From the NCBI GenBank assembly GCA_013289585.1, contig JABCZR010000013.1, forward strand, positions 89,021 through 153,020: DNA of 64,000 nucleotides, read 5' to 3'. The notes under the pieces were generated by a model that saw only the letters and a program-made list of their open reading frames with translations, searched no databases and was not told where the DNA came from. The translations under genes and the position numbers were made by a program. Shown here in pieces: positions 60,864 to 64,000 of this stretch; the first letter of the stretch is position 1; every line of letters starts with the position of its first letter. The stretch is from Acidobacteriota bacterium (GTDB lineage: Bacteria > Acidobacteriota > Terriglobia > Acidiferrales > UBA7541).

Positions 60864-62552
60864 ATGAGTTCAAGCCTGATCCGCAGGTGTACGCCCGCTG
60901 CCTGCGTCACCGCCATTCTCCTGTTTTTTTGCACCGCGCCGCCACTTTTGGCGCAGGGGGGAGAGCCGCAATTCTTCGCTATCCGGGGCGCGAAGATCGT
61001 GCCTGTGTCCGGACCGCCTATCGAGAACGCCACCGTCGTCATCTCCCGCGGCATTATCACCGCCATCGGAAAAGACGTCGCGATTCCGCCCGAAGCCTGG
61101 GTCATCGATGGCAAAGGCCTCATCGTTTATCCCGGCCTTATTGATTCCTTCACCGACGTGGGCATCCCCGCCGCCACCCCGCCCGCCGGCGAACCCGTAG
61201 GGCCTCGCCGCCCGCAAGAGCTCGCCCGCGGCCCGCAGGATCGCCCAAATTCCACGCCGTGGCGCAGCGCCGCTGACGAAGTCAGCCTCTCCGACAAACG
61301 CATCGAAAGTTGGCGCGCCGCTGGTTTCACCACGGTTGTCTCCGTGCCAAAGGGCGGATTTTTTCCAGGGCAGGCGGCGGTGCTCGATCTCGGTGGTGAA
61401 CGCGCCGGCGATCTGGTGGTGAAATCGCCGGTCGCTATACCACTTTCGCTGCAGACTTCCGGTGGATTCGGTAGCGGCTTTCCCGATTCCCTGATGGGCG
61501 TGCTCGCCTATGTGCATCAGGTCTGGCTGGACACGGACTGGAGCATCAAGGCGCAGGCCGCCTATGAGAAAAATCCACGTGGTGTCGAACGGCCCCGCTA
61601 TGACCGTACAGAAGCCGCGCTCGCCGACGCGCTTGAAGATCACGCGTTGGTTTTAATTCCCGCGAACAACTCCGTGCAGCTTCGCCGGGCCCTCGAGCTC
61701 GTCGAGCGTTGGCATGTGAACGGCGTCCTCTACGGCGGCCAGATGGCGTACGAGGTCGCACCGGAAATCGCCGCCAAAAAACTTTCCGTGCTCGTGAATC
61801 TGAAATGGCCGGAAGCCGAGAAGGATGCCGATCCCGATGACAAGCCTTCGCTTCGAACCCTTCAGTTCCGTGACCGCGCTCCGTCTTCTCCGGGTGCGCT
61901 GGCAAAAAATGGCGTGAAATTTGCGTTCTATTCCGGCGGTATAACCGCACCTAAGGACATGCTCAAGGCCACCAAGAAGTCCGTTGACGCCGGTCTCTCT
62001 CCGGACGCCGCTCTGCGCGCACTCACGCTATCCCCTGCGGAGATCTTCGGCGTTGCCGACCGTTTGGGCTCCGTCGAAAACGGGAAAATCGCGAATCTCG
62101 TTGTAGCTGACGGTGATCTCTTTGAGGAAAAAACAAAAATCAAGATGGTCTTCGTCGATGGACGCAAGTACGAACCACACGAATCAGAAAAACCGAAAGA
62201 CCCTCCGAAAGGCGACTTGACCGGGAAGTGGAAACTTTCCTACACCACGCCCGAAGGCCCCGAGGAATCCGTCGCCGATCTCACCATGGAGAAGGACGGC
62301 ACAATTTCAGGCTCGACATCCAGCAAGCGAGGCACGGCGAACATCATCAGTGGCTATCTGAGCGGCGACAAGTTCAGTTTCACCATCAATACTCCACTCG
62401 ACCAAGGGCCTTCCGACGTGGTTTTCACCGGCACCTTCGATGGCACTTCGCTGAAAGGTTCCATCGCTGTCATGGGACTCAGCATTGACTTTACCGGCGT
62501 CAAACCTGGCACAGTTTCATCCACGACGCTCACCCACGGAGGTGCTCAGTGA
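60864..62552 (+). CDS. Amidohydrolase-like protein with lost metal ligands
   Basis: About 562 residues from the ATG at 60864, with GAGGTG upstream. Signal peptide ~1-31 (ACVTAILLFFCTAPPLLAQ). The fold matches the exported amidohydrolases: FAIRGAKIVPVSGPPI, then IYPGLID-type block and a C-terminal LGSVENGKIANLVVAD. The block that should read PGLIDAHTH is PGLIDSFTDVG here, with F96 and D98 replacing both His of the HxH motif. It therefore probably lacks the binuclear metal site. A C-terminal beta domain (~470-562; KGDLTGKWKLSYTTPEG) follows. Its stop overlaps the GTG of the next gene. Confidence 0.82.
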   Translation: MSSSLIRRCTPAACVTAILLFFCTAPPLLAQGGEPQFFAIRGAKIVPVSGPPIENATVVISRGIITAIGKDVAIPPEAWVIDGKGLIVYPGLIDSFTDVGIPAATPPAGEPVGPRRPQELARGPQDRPNSTPWRSAADEVSLSDKRIESWRAAGFTTVVSVPKGGFFPGQAAVLDLGGERAGDLVVKSPVAIPLSLQTSGGFGSGFPDSLMGVLAYVHQVWLDTDWSIKAQAAYEKNPRGVERPRYDRTEAALADALEDHALVLIPANNSVQLRRALELVERWHVNGVLYGGQMAYEVAPEIAAKKLSVLVNLKWPEAEKDADPDDKPSLRTLQFRDRAPSSPGALAKNGVKFAFYSGGITAPKDMLKATKKSVDAGLSPDAALRALTLSPAEIFGVADRLGSVENGKIANLVVADGDLFEEKTKIKMVFVDGRKYEPHESEKPKDPPKGDLTGKWKLSYTTPEGPEESVADLTMEKDGTISGSTSSKRGTANIISGYLSGDKFSFTINTPLDQGPSDVVFTGTFDGTSLKGSIAVMGLSIDFTGVKPGTVSSTTLTHGGAQ

Positions 62553-64000
62553 GAGCTTCGCGCATGTGCAACATGGGCCTCTTCTGCGCTTCTTTCTTTT
62601 ACCTCCTTTGCATCCTTTGCTTCCTCTTCTTCCCGCTTTTATCAACTCGCGGTAATCCGTCCGATGCACCGTCCATCATCCTGATTCAAAACGCCACCAT
62701 CCTCACCGTTTCGCACGGTACCATCGAACACGGCTCTATCCTTATTAAGGACGGCAAAATCGCGGAAGTCGGCGTCTCCATCAAAGCGCCCAAAGACGCG
62801 CAGATTATCGACGCCGCCGGACAATACGTCATGCCCGGTATCATCGATTGCCATTCGCACATCGCCGTGGATGGCAGCGTTAACGAAGGCAGCGTCTCCG
62901 TTTCGTCCATGGCCAACATCGCCGAGGTCATCAATCCGGACGATATTGACATCTATCGCGACCTCGCCGGTGGTGTTACCGTTGCCAACGTCCTCCACGG
63001 CTCCGCCAATTCCATCGGCGGGCAAACGGAAGTTATCAAGCTCCGCTGGGGCCAGCCCGCAGCAAAGCTCCCGTTCGAAGGAGCCCTTCCCGGAATAAAG
63101 TTTGCTCTCGGTGAGAATCCCAAGCGTTCGAATTTCAGTTCTCCCGGCCAGCCCAAGCGATACCCCGCCACACGCATGGGTGTCGAGGAGACCATTCGCG
63201 GCGCCTTCACCGAAGCTCGCGACTACAAGAAATCCTGGGATGATTACAATAAACGCGCTTCCGCCGGTGAAAAAAATCTCATTCCGCCGCGCCGCGACCT
63301 CAAGCTCGAGCCGCTGGTCGAAGTGCTCGAGGGCAAGCGCTACGTTCATTCGCACTGCTATCGTGAAGACGAAATCCTGATGCTTCTTCGTGTAGCCCAC
63401 GATTTTGGCTTCAAAGTCCGCACCTTTCAGCATGTCCTCGAAGGCTACAAAGTTGCCGATGAAATCGCCGCTTCCGGCGCGGGTGCATCTACCTTCTCTG
63501 ATTGGTGGTCGTACAAAGTCGAAGCCTACGACGCTATCCCTTACAACGCGGCTCTCATGACCCGCCGCGGCGTGGTAGTGTCCATCAATTCCGACGATGC
63601 CGAAGAAGCCACTCATCTGAATCAGGAAGCTGCCAAGAGCATGAAGTTTGGGGGCCTATCTCACGACGAAGCCTTGAAAATGGTCACATTGAATCCGGCC
63701 ATGCAACTTGGCATTGACAAGCGCGTCGGCACCATTGACGTTGGTAAGGACGCCGACCTCGCAATTTACAATCACGATCCGCTCAGTGCTTACGCCGTCG
63801 TGCAGAAAACCCTGATCGATGGCCGCGTCTATTTCGACCGCCAGCGCGACATTGCCGATCGGCCCGCGCGCGAAAAAGAAAAGAAGGCTCTCCTCGACAA
63901 GGAAAAAAAGTCCACCGAGAAAAAGCCCGATGCCACCGTAACTATCGGTCAGAAGCCCGGCGACAAGAAACCTGACGCCAGAAAGCCGGAAGAGAAAAAA
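62549..64000 (+). CDS. Secreted amidohydrolase, intact metal site (3' end missing)
   Basis: At least 484 codons; the window ends inside the gene. The GTG at 62549 overlaps the stop of the previous gene (GTGA); GGAGG lies upstream. A hydrophobic export segment (LFCASFFYLLCILCFLFFPLL) is near the N-terminus. The HxH motif is intact at H102 and H104 (GIIDCHSHIAVD), with further ligand positions in RYVHSHCYRED, TFQHVLEG and VVSINSDDAEEATH. A Lys/Glu-rich tail follows the fold (KALLDKEKKSTEKKPD). It pairs with the upstream degenerate homologue, perhaps as a heteromer. Substrate unknown. Confidence 0.88.
   Translation, partial: MRASRMCNMGLFCASFFYLLCILCFLFFPLLSTRGNPSDAPSIILIQNATILTVSHGTIEHGSILIKDGKIAEVGVSIKAPKDAQIIDAAGQYVMPGIIDCHSHIAVDGSVNEGSVSVSSMANIAEVINPDDIDIYRDLAGGVTVANVLHGSANSIGGQTEVIKLRWGQPAAKLPFEGALPGIKFALGENPKRSNFSSPGQPKRYPATRMGVEETIRGAFTEARDYKKSWDDYNKRASAGEKNLIPPRRDLKLEPLVEVLEGKRYVHSHCYREDEILMLLRVAHDFGFKVRTFQHVLEGYKVADEIAASGAGASTFSDWWSYKVEAYDAIPYNAALMTRRGVVVSINSDDAEEATHLNQEAAKSMKFGGLSHDEALKMVTLNPAMQLGIDKRVGTIDVGKDADLAIYNHDPLSAYAVVQKTLIDGRVYFDRQRDIADRPAREKEKKALLDKEKKSTEKKPDATVTIGQKPGDKKPDARKPEEKK

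Noticed and set aside
1..64000. CRISPR arrays, prophage, insertion sequences, rRNA
   Set aside because: No regularly spaced repeats, transposase, integrase, phage structural genes or rRNA sequence were found on either strand.

Overview
The window looks like a chromosomal segment of an acidobacterium, most likely of the Terriglobia/Acidobacteriales side of Acidobacteriota. This is inferred from gene content and not from a marker gene. The evidence is a very large Oar-like TonB-dependent receptor with an N-terminal carboxypeptidase-regulatory domain, secreted DinB and DUF2911 proteins, a PEGA-repeat serine/threonine kinase, paired secreted amidohydrolases, a secreted DPP-IV-type peptidase, and high GC with G/C-ending codons. 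There is no rRNA, CRISPR array, prophage or insertion sequence. One tRNA gene (Arg, anticodon CCU) is present.

Layout. 1-5.2 kb is a minus-strand block: a secreted DinB protein (cut by the window edge), DUF2911 protein, glycine-zipper secreted protein, family-5 uracil-DNA glycosylase, PEP mutase/isocitrate-lyase-like enzyme and a HisN-like phosphatase. 5.3-11.2 kb is a plus-strand aromatic amino acid cluster, trpC-trpF-trpB-trpA-aroQ-aroF-tyrA. trpE, trpG and trpD are absent, so the first steps of the Trp branch must be encoded elsewhere. 11.3-20.1 kb is mixed: a haem-type membrane protein, an intact secreted amidohydrolase, an orphan Tat-exported solute-binding protein, a two-subunit CoA transferase (scoAB), a CDP-alcohol phosphatidyltransferase, a zinc-ribbon rhomboid protease, RlpA and a HIT protein. 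20.2-20.9 kb is a VapBC toxin-antitoxin pair. 21.1-29.4 kb holds a DPP-IV-like peptidase and a complete RND efflux operon (permease, adaptor, outer-membrane channel).

29.8-37.6 kb is a signalling hub. A minus-strand unit of PP2C phosphatase, double-FHA protein and CHASE2-adenylate cyclase is divergent from a plus-strand GAF/HD-GYP protein and two hypothetical proteins. A perfect 19-bp palindrome lies between the two units. 37.6-48.6 kb has RmuC, the 1340-residue TonB-dependent receptor with a clear terminator, a 900-residue HEAT-like/PilZ protein and a PEGA-repeat Ser/Thr kinase. 48.9-53.5 kb is a probable copper or metal-stress unit: TPR-redoxin, small Cys-containing secreted protein, Met-rich multicopper oxidase and TolC-like channel. 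53.7-64 kb has a FUSC-like membrane protein, a flavin disulfide oxidoreductase, the tRNA, DoxX, an FGE-sulfatase-domain protein without catalytic cysteines, an AsmA protein, and two consecutive amidohydrolases. The first of these has lost its HxH metal ligands and the second is intact but cut by the window end.

No wholly new system is obvious. The most promising leads are the PP2C/FHA/cyclase versus GAF-HD-GYP divergent pair with its palindrome, the degenerate/intact amidohydrolase pair, the copper unit with its unknown 131-residue protein, and the structured gap at 1.3-1.7 kb. A 16-base match to an Illumina adapter in the noncoding gap at 29.6 kb should be checked before the two sides of that gap are treated as neighbours.
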